Position numbers and translations under genes: made by a program. A stretch of DNA of 64,000 nt, taken from NCBI GenBank assembly GCA_019925105.1, contig JAHGAU010000006.1, forward strand, positions 1,612,001 to 1,676,000, written 5' to 3'. The notes under the pieces were generated by a model, which worked only from the letters and a program-made list of their open reading frames with translations, did not search any database and had not been told where the DNA came from. Below, in pieces: positions 12,452 to 22,216 of the stretch; position 1 is the first letter of the stretch; the number at the start of each line of letters is the position of its first letter. The stretch comes from Niebla homalea. Lineage: Eukaryota; Ascomycota; Lecanoromycetes; Lecanorales; Ramalinaceae.

Positions 12452-14351
12452 ATGAGTGGCATTGAAGTTGCAGGTCTAGTGTTGGGGGCTGTACCTATTG
12501 TGATATGGGGTCTCGGTCAATACAAGACGACACGCGACATATGGCGTCGTTCCCGTTCCAAGGCCCTGCTCGTAGATCGCTTAGTCGACGCACTTGAAGA
12601 ACAGAGCATGCTCATTGAGATAGATATTCAATTACTCTTGAGAGCTGCGGATTTCGATGATGGCAAGATTTCGGCGTTGGACCATTCTAAAGTCTATGGG
12701 ATACTCCGTGATCAAGAGGTTGTAGAGGCTCTAGCTCGATATCTGGGCCCAGTATACGAGCCATATCATAAAGCTCTGTTGCGTTGCCTGCGAATACTTG
12801 CAGATATTGCCCGGAATATTGGTGGTTTGACTGTGGGAGACCAGTGCAAAGTAAGTGAAAACCTCATGCCTCATGGCTACTGCTAGACGACAACTCGGGG
12901 TTCAAAGTATAGCTCTTGGCCATAAGACGCCAGCGGACTAACACGTAACTTTACAGGACGATGAGTTGCTGCTGTTGAACCTTATCGAAGTCAATGCCAG
13001 CAAAGATCAGTCTTCAATATGGCGCCAAGTGAGCAGAAAAATTGGATTTGCTCTCAAGAAAGAGGAACTCGATGCCCAAATCTCGGAGCTGAATGCGTCG
13101 ACAAATATGCTTAGTAGGCTTCGAATCAATGGCGATCTGTTGAAGGATGAGATACCTCAGGCTTCGACCTCGCGAGCGACGGATAAGCTCGTCAAGTTTC
13201 TCAGCCAAGTGCAGAGACACACCGAACATCTGTATACCGCTATTAGCAACAAATTCTCAACAGGGTGTCATGCCTCCCATCGAGCACAGCTACACCTCGA
13301 AGACCGATCGGCCCCTTTGCAAAGGAAGCAGCCCCGTGTCCAATTCCGAATCAGAATCGTGCCACTTTCGGGCTCCACTACCAACGAATCATGGCATTAC
13401 GCCGAAGTGGAAATCTGCAAGGATATCCATATGAGAGGCGACTTGGATCTGTAAGCAAGGTCGCTTCCTCCTGCATAGCCAGAACTTGATGTTCATGTTA
13501 AATCTAGGTCATTGACGCGAGGCTTAGAGAAACGGTCCAAGATTAGCTTTCAGTTGCCTGAGCCTGAAGAAGATCTCGAAGTGACCAAAGTCCAAGATCT
13601 TTGTGCAACCATGAGAAGAGCCTCGTCCGATCAACAAAAAATGAGGCTTCTTCTCTCCGAGAGTGGAGGCTTACATTCCGAACATCTCCAAGTCTCTTCA
13701 GCTATGCACGAAGAAGCATCCCATGTTCCAAAGGACTGCATCACCCTTGATCGAATCATCCGGGAGGCACATACTGACAGGGCGTTATCGAAGAGATGGA
13801 CGTGGAATCAACGAATGCTTCTGGCCTATCGCTTGGCATCCTCCCTCTTGGAGTTCCATACCACACCCTGGCTTGGTGAGTCCTGGACAAAGCAAGGGAT
13901 CCGTTTTCTCCTTAGTCCGAATCAAGGGGCCCCAGAAGATACAGCGGTCCACTTCGATGCCAATGAACCGTTCATCACGCACGACTTCCCACCCAGTCGT
14001 GCAGATCATGGCCACAGAGCGCCGAGCGCCAAAGCGGCACTACTTGAGCTTGGCATTCTGCTGCTCGAGATATGGCATATAGCCTCTATCGAACAGTACG
14101 CTGCCGATGAAGGTTTGGCCTGTGAGAGCACGTATGGGGCACGATACGACTTGGCCCACAGATGGCTCCAGGACACTGCTGAGAATATACTGCCATTTTA
14201 CGCAGATCCTGTGTGTAGATGCATCGAAGGATCATTTGCGAGTGACTCCCCGATGTTCGATTGGAACGACCGACAATTCCAGAAATCAATCTGTGAGAAC
14301 GTTGTGAAACCTCTGTGGGACAATTGCTCAGGAAAAAAGACATATGATTGA
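12452..14351 (+). CDS. fungus-specific protein with DUF7580-like C-terminus
   Basis: The predicted 578-aa protein has exons 12452-12850, 12957-13450 and 13508-14351; introns are 106 nt (branch GGACTAACA) and 57 nt, and the frame closes. The N-terminus (MSGIEVAGLVLGAVPIVIWG) has the hydrophobic first helix typical of a large Pezizomycotina family. The C-terminus shows WNQRMLLAYRLASSLLEFHTTPWL, then AKAALLELGILLLEIWH, the signature I associate with the kinase-like DUF7580 domain. Some members of this broad group occur in incompatibility and cell-death gene neighbourhoods; any such role here is speculation. No catalytic kinase motifs are visible. It is divergent from the C2H2/WD40 gene. Confidence 0.75.
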
Positions 14352-14688
14352 GCATTGTGAAAGCTTCTTAGCCTAGCCTGGTCTTTCACGGAGGCTGTCG
14401 AATCAAGTGGGCCAGATAGACACCCACAGGAATCGTCATGAATGAAGGAGTAGCCTTTGGAAGATACACCCGTCCATGCCCATATTATTGTACCTTAGTT
14501 CTGAGCAGTCACCCATGCTTAGGGAGCGGCTCGGGGTCGCTCCCGCGGAACCTGGGTAGAATATGTCTTAGGTTGTTATCACTCATATTGTTGTAGCGCA
14601 AGTCAATCCTCCATGACTCCTCACTCCTTAATCCTCACTGTTACAACTTCTCACCACCAGTTCCCATTGCTGAGGCTCTCCGTTCATC
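14352..14688. other. intergenic
   Basis: 337 bp between two genes on the same strand; pyrimidine-rich close to the downstream start codon. Nothing else seen. Confidence 0.4.
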
Positions 14689-15980
14689 ATGATACATTCT
14701 TCTAGACATCAGTCACCTCCCCCCACCACTCAACGCACCCCCCTCTGGCTTGACTGTGACCCAGGTTAGCCCCCAGATCACCCGGTACTTCTCCTCTTCC
14801 CGTTCGCCATCCTTTCATCCCAACCTCCCACCCTAACCTCTCCTTCTCTCCCATCACACAGGCCATGACGACGCCTTCGCACTCCTCCTCTGCCTCCACC
14901 ACCCCCACCTCCACCTCATCGGCTGCTCCACCGTCCACGGCAACGCCCCCCTCACCCACACGACCTGGAACGCCCTCTCCATCCTGACCGCCGTCGGCTC
15001 CCCCGACATCCCCGTTTACCCTGGCGCCGAAAAGCCGCTCAAGAGGAGCGCTGTACACGCGCCGAATTATCACGGCGAAACCGGACTTGATGGGACGAAG
15101 TTGCTGCCTCAGCCCCTTGGGAGGGCAATGGGGGAAGATACGGCTGTGGAGGCCATGAGGGATGCAATCACGCAGGAAAGCGGGGTTTGGCTAATTGCAA
15201 CGGGGGCGTTGACGAATATCGCGGAACTGGTGATGAGACATCCGGAGGTCGTGGGGAGGATTGAGGGGTTGAGTATTATGGGGGCTGTGTGGGCGATGGG
15301 TTCACGGCGGCGAATCTGGGTGGGGAGAGCAGGAGGGGGAATTGGACTGAGTGGGCGGAGTTCAATATTTATGTGAGTGGTTCCCTTGTTCCCCGTGGGA
15401 AGGTGGTAAAGGGGGCAAGAGGGGAGCTGACGAGAGACAGTGCGATCCTGAAGCTGCAGCAATCGTGTTTGAGAATGAGGAGCTGGCGAACAAGACGACG
15501 CTTGTGACTTTGGATCTGACGCATCAAGTCATTGCTACGGAGCGAGTGAGGGAGAAGCTGCTAAAGACACAGATTGACATAGGCATTGGGAGGCCACAGA
15601 CACAGCTAGCCAGGGACTTGAGACCGCTTTTCGATGATCTGCTCGGCTTTTTTGCAGCAACGTATCGCAAATACTCTGGGTTGATGGAAGGTCCGCCATT
15701 GCACGATCCCATCGCTGTTGCTGCAGTCCTCAACCAGTCAGAGCTCGCCATCGACGATGGGGGCGGGGAGAGATGGGACCTGCGTATTGTGACAGAGGGA
15801 GAGCATAGTGATGATTCGCAGAAGAGGGGCCAAGTCGGCCGGACGATTGTGACGAAGAAGCAAGCAGGGGCCCCTGGTGTGAGGATCCCCAAGGGAATGG
15901 ACGTCGAGCGCTTCTGGCAATCGATCGATAATGCACTCACGAGCGCAGAGGCACAACTGTTGGCACAACAGACGGGCTGA
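14689..15980 (+). CDS. inosine-uridine-preferring nucleoside hydrolase, with a -1 frameshift
   Basis: This is an IUNH-family enzyme that hydrolyses the N-glycosidic bond of ribonucleosides for salvage, like yeast Urh1. Exons are 14689-14764, 14862-15372 and 15441-15980 (introns 97 and 68 nt). The N-terminal metal-binding motif LWLDCDPGHDDAFALLL is restored exactly across the first splice. Other motifs are STVHGNAPL, LIATGALTNIAEL, NLGGESRRGNWTEWAEFNIY, CDPEAAAIVF and LHDPIAVAAVL. In exon 2 the frame changes at the G-run 15280-15284 between LSIMG and VGDGFT: five Gs are present where six would keep the frame. No intron fits there. Either this is a true inactivating deletion or a homopolymer sequencing error; all else is intact, so error is plausible. 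About 375 aa if in frame. Confidence 0.85.
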
Positions 15981-16039
15981 AATTTATGTCCGCACGCTTC
16001 TCGGATCTCACGACTCAATCAACTTCATGCAAGTATCGC

Positions 16040-16471
16040 CTACCGACGCCCTTCGACTAAGATGATGTGGTAGCCGAAGCTACTCTTCACTTCTGCAAAC
16101 TTCGGATTCGCCACCGTGCTAGGTTCCAGCTCGTAAGCCGCCTTCTCATAGCTGGCATCGAGCGAGCCGCGTGTCTTCCACCCCAGGCTGCCTCCTTGTC
16201 GCGCCTTGTCCTCCGAGAATTCACGAGCGACCTCGTCGAATTTGGCTCCGGAGTTGAGCTTGGCGAGTGCCTCTTCCTTCTTGGAATGTTTTTCGCACTG
16301 GTTCGTATTAGAAGGAAATTTGATTGGGGCCCGAGCGAGACTCACCAGGATGTGTCGAGTGTTGATTGCAGTGGCAGGTTTCAACTTGCTGCTACCGCTA
16401 GCTGCTTTGTCAACTTTGATGGAGCCATCTTTGGCTTTGTTCTCGCCCTTCCCTCCCTTTTTGGGCGCCAT
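16040..16471 (-). CDS. parvulin-type peptidyl-prolyl isomerase (Pin4/Par14 class)
   Basis: The 127-aa protein comes from exons 16346-16471 and 16040-16297 around a 48-nt intron (16298-16345, GTGAGT..CCAG) that is itself open in frame and would be missed by ORF calling. The basic Lys/Gly-rich N-terminus (MAPKKGGKGENKAKDG) is typical of Par14/Pin4 and precedes a parvulin domain: TRHILCEKHSKKEEAL, FDEVAREFSEDKARQGGSLG, FAEVKSSFGYHIILVEGR. These enzymes isomerise X-Pro bonds without phospho-specificity; human PIN4 has been linked to ribosome biogenesis and chromatin. It is convergent with the nucleoside hydrolase, 59 bp between stops. Confidence 0.93.
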   Translation of the reverse strand: MAPKKGGKGENKAKDGSIKVDKAASGSSKLKPATAINTRHILVSLARAPIKFPSNTNQCEKHSKKEEALAKLNSGAKFDEVAREFSEDKARQGGSLGWKTRGSLDASYEKAAYELEPSTVANPKFAEVKSSFGYHIILVEGRR

Positions 16472-16810
16472 TTGGGCAAGCTCATGGATGCATGTTCAGC
16501 ACCTGTCGAGTGAAGCCAGCCAATCTGCCCCGCACCCACGAAGAAAATGGTGGGGCCACGCTAGACTCGATCTGGTCTTCATATCAAAAGCTCAGAAATC
16601 GAAGAAGGCCTGGCATATCGAGACAGGGTCACACGGCTACCGGAAGATCACCGAGTTAGGTAGCTTTAAACCTTCCATGTTTTTGTCTACAAGCTACTTT
16701 AGATCTCTCGCAAAAAGGACCCGGTCCTAGTTTGCCATACTCGGCTTCAATCATGATCGTCTGACAACTTTCTCTGAGCTCTTCCGACATCCCCAGCTGT
16801 GTTTCTCGAT

Positions 16811-17755
16811 TTAGGTGAACTTCCTCACGAAATAAGAATCCCTTTTGGAAAACCATCCATACGGTCCATATAATCTTGCGGTAGCCTCTACCTCCTCTGC
16901 TGGTTGTGACTCCGGGATCCATGTTGCCAGAGAACCCCAAGAGCGGTCCTCGAATTTAGGCTTCCAACCCCTCGGTTCTGTTGGACGCCAATGCCGGCCG
17001 ATGTACTTTAGGTCCAGCTTTCGCACCTTTCCATAGAGAAGACCACTACGAGCAATCATATCCAAGTACCCTGCTAGAGCTGCGACATGAGCCTCTTGCG
17101 GAATGACGGACTGAACTTTGGCCAAATCCTCCGTGTCATCGGGCACCCACCAAATGCACGCTGGCCCTTCCTCAGGATCTGGTACGTACTCGATGGTGAT
17201 TGTGCGTAGGTGCAAGGGTTTCCACCTTTGGTCATCACCCCCTCTTGCTTCCAACAAAGGGCCATGGGCTAGGAAACGAGCAAGCAGCTCTAGAAAAGCC
17301 AGCGTGATAGCTCCGATGCCACCATTGCCGTGCCAAACACCGGAGAGGCGTTTGCTCGTTCTGTAGTCCATATGGAAAACGACTTTCACATCCTGAATGA
17401 ATTGAGGTGGAGTTGGAAGGGCAAGCCAAGTCGAATACGCGTAGTGCCAATTTGCATAAGAAGTTGTATGAACGTCCAAGACTGAAGGAAAAGCGTGCGA
17501 GGCAAAAAGCTTGCGGACTTCAGAAGCTATCTGGCGGTTGGTACGGAGTAAGCCGGAACTGGAAATGGCCACTGGCTTGTCTTCGTACTGTAGGGTGGCA
17601 CGCTCATCTTCTCCAATTTGCCTCTCGGGGCGCGTAGACAACACCTCGTCAATTGATTGCGGGGGCTCTTTCTGTTGATGAAGCACATGGATATATATCT
17701 CATCACGCAACTCGCGAGGCAGATCCAGCAGTGCTGAGCTGCCTCTTTTTGTCAT
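16811..17755 (-). CDS. hypothetical protein with F-box-like/2EXR-type N-terminus
   Basis: An intronless 314-aa protein. It begins MTKRGSSALLDLPRELRDEIYIHVL, the F-box-like opening (LPxELRxxIY) common in fungal proteins, followed by LLRTNRQIASEVRKLF, typical of the same group. The rest (VKVVFHMDYRTSKR, LLARFLAHGPLLEARG, DLKYIGRHWRP) contains no motif I can assign. Many proteins of this type are annotated as F-box domain proteins, but an SCF adaptor role is unproven. The start ATG at 17755-17753 is the first in frame. Confidence 0.7.
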   Translation of the reverse strand: MTKRGSSALLDLPRELRDEIYIHVLHQQKEPPQSIDEVLSTRPERQIGEDERATLQYEDKPVAISSSGLLRTNRQIASEVRKLFASHAFPSVLDVHTTSYANWHYAYSTWLALPTPPQFIQDVKVVFHMDYRTSKRLSGVWHGNGGIGAITLAFLELLARFLAHGPLLEARGGDDQRWKPLHLRTITIEYVPDPEEGPACIWWVPDDTEDLAKVQSVIPQEAHVAALAGYLDMIARSGLLYGKVRKLDLKYIGRHWRPTEPRGWKPKFEDRSWGSLATWIPESQPAEEVEATARLYGPYGWFSKRDSYFVRKFT

Positions 17756-18004
17756 GTTTGCTTGTGAGGTGGTTGTTGGTATTTAGTCAACCAACCTGAT
17801 AAGCCCCTCAATTAGGCACCACCCATTGCGAGATTGACGCAACTTTATGACGCAAAAACATCCGGGACCCAGTGTGCAACAATTTTTCGTATAAGAAACT
17901 GGATTGACACTTCGACCAACATTCAACGAATAGCGATCTACAAGACGAGACGACGAAGATACTTCAATTACTTACCCTGACATCCACCCGAGCAGCGTCC
18001 GAAG

Positions 18005-18613
18005 ATGAAGAAAGAGCACGAGCAGTTCCTCTATGATACTTATCCCAGCCTTTACAGCGAACGCGATCTCGACATGACGCAGACCTGTATGTGCTGGGGA
18101 ATCGCAACTGGCGATGGCTGGTATGAGATTTTGCGTAAAATCTCACAAGATATCACGGACATCATAGAACGCAAGAATTTGGACCCACGATTCTACTGCT
18201 TTACACAGGTCAAGGAGAAATTCGGAGAGCTGCGGATCTACATGGGCAGGTCTGACGAAGACATGAAGCAAGCGATCTGTCGGGCTACGGAGGCTTCGAT
18301 GACAACGTGTGAAGATTGCGGCAAGCCGGGGCAGATGTACCGTGAAGGTTGGATGCGGACAAGTTGCCACAATTGTCAAAATGTATGGAGAAGGAGGAGG
18401 AAGCTGCCTTTGACATCTCCGGAATTTGACACTCCCAAAGCTGAAGCTGAAGGTGAAGCTAGTTCCCCTATTGAGATTGATGAGGCGGATGATGATGAGA
18501 AGGTGGAGGGGAAATTGGACAAATTCTTGAGTAGAATACAGTCGAGGCCAAGCTACCAATCCGTAGAAGGTCATGAAGACAATCAGTCTACCATCATTAA
18601 TGTATCAAGATGA
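18005..18613 (+). CDS. small protein resembling a bacterial/phage family, with acidic fungal tail
   Basis: An intronless 202-aa protein. Residues ~5-130 follow a pattern I know from short bacterial and prophage proteins of unknown function: MTQTCMCWGIATGDGWYEIL, then TQVKEKFGELRIYM, then a Cys cluster CEDCGKPGQM..GWMRTSCHNC that probably binds one zinc. The last ~70 residues are acidic (IEIDEADDDEKVEGK) and look like a eukaryote-type disordered extension. Lack of introns fits horizontal origin, but so do some native genes. Function is unknown. The assignment rests on memory of the motif pattern; a search would settle it. Confidence 0.7.
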   Translation: MKKEHEQFLYDTYPSLYSERDLDMTQTCMCWGIATGDGWYEILRKISQDITDIIERKNLDPRFYCFTQVKEKFGELRIYMGRSDEDMKQAICRATEASMTTCEDCGKPGQMYREGWMRTSCHNCQNVWRRRRKLPLTSPEFDTPKAEAEGEASSPIEIDEADDDEKVEGKLDKFLSRIQSRPSYQSVEGHEDNQSTIINVSR

Positions 18614-18929
18614 TCCTTCGGAACATGCACTTCTAGACTTGATCAATCAGTTGCCGATGTTGTCGTTTTTCTTCCTTTCCTTGAGGACAATGCTCCGGCT
18701 AGCCCAATACCCCACAAAAGCCCGCCCCTGGATGGCTGTACCACCGGCTCCGATTGATGCCCGGAACAGTAAAGCGTCACGTCTCTAAGTGCGGGTCTGC
18801 GCCAGGAACGAAGATCCCCGCATTAACTGATCGGGATGGATTGAAGCTCTTTCTTGCTTCTCCACCTCCCCCAGACATCAGCTTTGAGTTCTTCATTGAA
18901 CTCATCTGAGATATTTCCCTTTCTGAAAT

Positions 18930-21529
18930 ATGCATTGGCTTCTCAAGGCCGTCGCTGCTGGCTCAGCGCTGCTTGATGCTGCGGGCGCATCCAAGCTCAC
19001 ACCGCCTGTCGTTCCATTGACAGTCCGCAACCCATACCTCAGTACATGGCTGGGTGACGCCCGCATCTCGCCATGGAACAAATGGCCTATGTTCTGGACT
19101 GGCGAAGAAGTATAGATCAATCTATCGAGGATAGAATAGTATGCTGATGTCATGCAATGATAGATTGGGTTTGGAGTCCTGGCTGCCGTACCTGACAGTG
19201 GCCAAGTCTACCCCCTCTTGGGGCGCCCGCATGATTCCCTTCTTCCGCCTGAAAGAAAAGACGGCTACAATCTCTCCTTCTGTACATATGTTGGCGCGAC
19301 ATTCGATGCCTCTACGACAAACCTCACTTACCATATTCCTGCTCCCGCTCTTACCAAGTCGGCCAAGCCACTCGAGGTCATCCTGTCCTTTCTCTCACCC
19401 ATTACGCCAACATCTACACTTCGACAGTCCATACCAGCCTCATATTTCACTGTGCATGTCTCCGGAAACTTTGCCGTTGATATCTATGTGGATGTCAATG
19501 GACAATGGGTAAGCGCTGACCGTGGCGCTACCGTGACTTGGGACATGGCGCAACAGGACCTTGGACACGGCAAAGGATTGAAGACATGGAGGGTCAGGAA
19601 GGAGACAGAGGCACTGCTGTCTGAAGATAGAGACCGCGCTGAATGGGGCACCCTTCATTTTAGCGCTCCCTCGGTGAATCTCAATCGTCCTCAAGCATGC
19701 CCGCTTGCTAATAAGATTAGGATGTCCGTCACGAATCAGGGACTTCAGGTTCGCTGCGCCCACGCTTCTCGCGGACAGGAACATTGCAGAACATCATCGA
19801 CGATGACTACCGAGGCATCATGGACGATGAGCCCGTGTTCGCCTTTGCGAAATCGTTCTCCCCCAATTCTTCGTCTTCTGCTTCAGGCTCGAGTAGCAAC
19901 AGCATCACTTTCACCATCGCGCATATTCAGGACCCCGTTGTACAGTTTGCTTCAGCAAGGGGTCTCACCTACATGCGACCACTGTGGGCATCCTGGTTCT
20001 CAACAGTTGAGAAGCTCTTGACCTTCCATTACTTGGACTTCCACAACGCCGAGAAGCTGGCTGCAAACTACTCTTCGCAGCTCGAAAAAGACGCGTACGA
20101 ATCTGGCTCCGATGATTATGTAGACTTTGCTGCGATGACTGCCCGTCAAGTCATGGGAGCTACCAGCTTCTCCGGAACGCCTGACGACCCGATCCTGTTC
20201 ATCAAGGAGATCTCTTCCAACGGCAACTTCCAGACTATCGATGTCATATTTCCAGCCTTCCCATTCTTCTTGTACACGAACCCACGTTGGCTAGCCTACA
20301 TGCTCGAACCACTCATCGAGCACATGCTGAGCGGCCAGTACCCAAACAAGTACGCCATGCACGATCTTGGAGCTCACTTCCCGAACGCGACAGGCCATGC
20401 CGATGGCAGAGACGAGTACATGCCTGTAGAAGAGTGTGGCAACATTTTGATTATGGGTCTTGCCATTGTCAACAGCTTGGTCTACGACACTGACGTCCCT
20501 GCTGGCTCTGTTTGGGCCAGCCTGGGTAGCCAGAACTTTGATGCCGATCCAGATACCAGCGCTTTCTCCCTGACCAGCCTTGAAGAAAGAGACGGGATCA
20601 TCGGTCTGGACGATTCTTGGGGTGGCTCCACCAAAGGAGTTGAGCAAGCCAAGAAGTGGGTCAACCGGAGCTACAGGCTGTGGAAGCAATGGACAGGCTA
20701 TCTCGTTGAATATTCCTTGGAACCAGAGAATCAACTTTCGACCGACGACTTTGCCGGCCCGCTTCAGCTTCAAACAAACCTCGCCCTCAAGGGCATCATC
20801 GGTATCAAAGCAATGAGCGGTATCGCAGCGTCCATCGGCCAGATGGCCGACTTCAAGGAGTTCAAGAACATCTCTGAAACCTACATCGCCAAATGGACCT
20901 CCTATGGCATCTCCCGCGACAAGACTCACGCCCTCCTCTCCTACGATTGGTACGGCAGCTGGACGACCCTCTACAACCTCTACGCCGACGCCCTTCTCTG
21001 CTTCCACCTCGAAGGCACCGCCCTAGACCCCATCGCCCCCCCTTCTTCTCCCGTGGCTGCCTCCAAATCCGAGCCGGGCTTCGTGCCCTACCAGGTCTAC
21101 TCCCTCCAATCGAACTGGTACCACGCCGTCCTCCAGACCTACGGCCTCCCCCTCGATTCCCGGCACTTGTACACCAAGTCCGATTGGGAATTCTTCGCCG
21201 CGGCAGTGACGTCCAAGTCCGTCCGCACCGAAATCCTGGAAGCGAGCGCCAAGTGGGTCAATGAAACGTCTACTGATAGACCAATGACCGATCTTTTTGA
21301 CACCGAAGGCACGGGCGGGTTCCTAGGGGCGTATTTCATGGCGAGGCCGGTTGTGGGCGGGCATTTTGCGTTCTTGACGTTGAAGCGGGCGTGTGGCGGA
21401 CGGGCGGAGGAGGGATTGAGGTTTTTGGAACCGAGTGCGGCGGATAAAGTCGTGGAGGAGGAGGACGGGTGGGAGATTGTTTCGGGGGCTGAGGAACAGA
21501 CCGAGCAGGTTGTTCTGGGGGAGCTGTAA
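18930..21529 (+). CDS. secreted GtaA-type glutaminase (DUF5127/DUF4965/DUF1793)
   Basis: The 832-aa protein has exons 18930-19109, 19164-19673 and 19721-21529 (introns 54 and 47 nt; the second has branch GCTAATA). The start gives a signal-peptide-like MHWLLKAVAAGSALLDAAGA. After it come PLTVRNPYLSTWL and WPMFW, typical of fungal glutaminase A, then VRHESGTSG, DPVVQFASARGLTYMRPLWASW, YMPVEECGN, GIIGIKAMSGIA, YNLYADALLCFHL, DSRHLYTKSDWEFFAAAV and ARPVVGGHFAFL. GtaA-type enzymes are described as extracellular or wall-associated and release ammonium from glutamine. Substrate and activity are inferred from family. It is somewhat longer than A. oryzae GtaA as I recall it, owing to a Glu-rich C-terminal tail. 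Confidence 0.88.
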
Positions 21530-22216
21530 TTCTGTGAGCAGATGGAAGAGGTGGGGGATCGAGAGGTTGTGCGGATGGATGGACAGCATTATCTTCGGGA
21601 AATCAAGATTGATGATGTGGATGAGCTGCTGTACAGGATGTTCAATGTTGTACGTTTATGAGGGGGAAGAGTGTATATCGACGAAAGGTCAAATTACCGT
21701 AAGTACTCGAGGTATGAGAAGAACAAAGCAAAATGTATGAACACTCTCTCATTGTAAGCAGCCAAAGCTCTTCTACTATTTCGCTCCTGCTACTACTCTA
21801 CGTACATCATTGAACAAACCAGCATGCACAGCAATATCACCGCACCTGCCCCGAGTTTCTGCTAAGCAAACTCGCCACACTTGTTTGAACTTGCTTAAAA
21901 GCACTTCCCTAGCCCGCGCCATACGTGCAAAGAAGCTGAAAGCATTGGTAAACTCATAGCACATGAAAAAGAAGCTGAAAGCATTGGTAAACTCATAGCA
22001 CATGAAACCACATCGATCCTATTCAGGAACCCAACGACAGTTGAAATAGCACTGATCCTTCGTCCCCTCATCCGTCAGCCCTGAGGCTCGCTTGTCTTTT
22101 CGTCTGTGCTGGTTCTGCATTGCACGTTAATCATGTCATTTCTGGGCCTGTTCCATCCATATCGTGCCACCTTTCCTGGTGGTTAATTCAGTCGGAAAGG
22201 ATGGATTGTAGTTCGC
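21530..22216. other. intergenic between convergent genes
   Basis: About 690 bp between two 3' ends. The only structured element is the 39-bp tandem repeat at 21930-22007. Short ORFs here lack support. Confidence 0.4.
21930..22007. repeat. 39-bp perfect tandem duplication
   Basis: Two adjacent identical copies of a 39-bp unit (21930-21968 and 21969-22007), each containing AGCTGAAAGCATTGGTAAAC. They lie in the convergent intergenic gap and are probably a recent replication slippage product. Confidence 0.9.
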
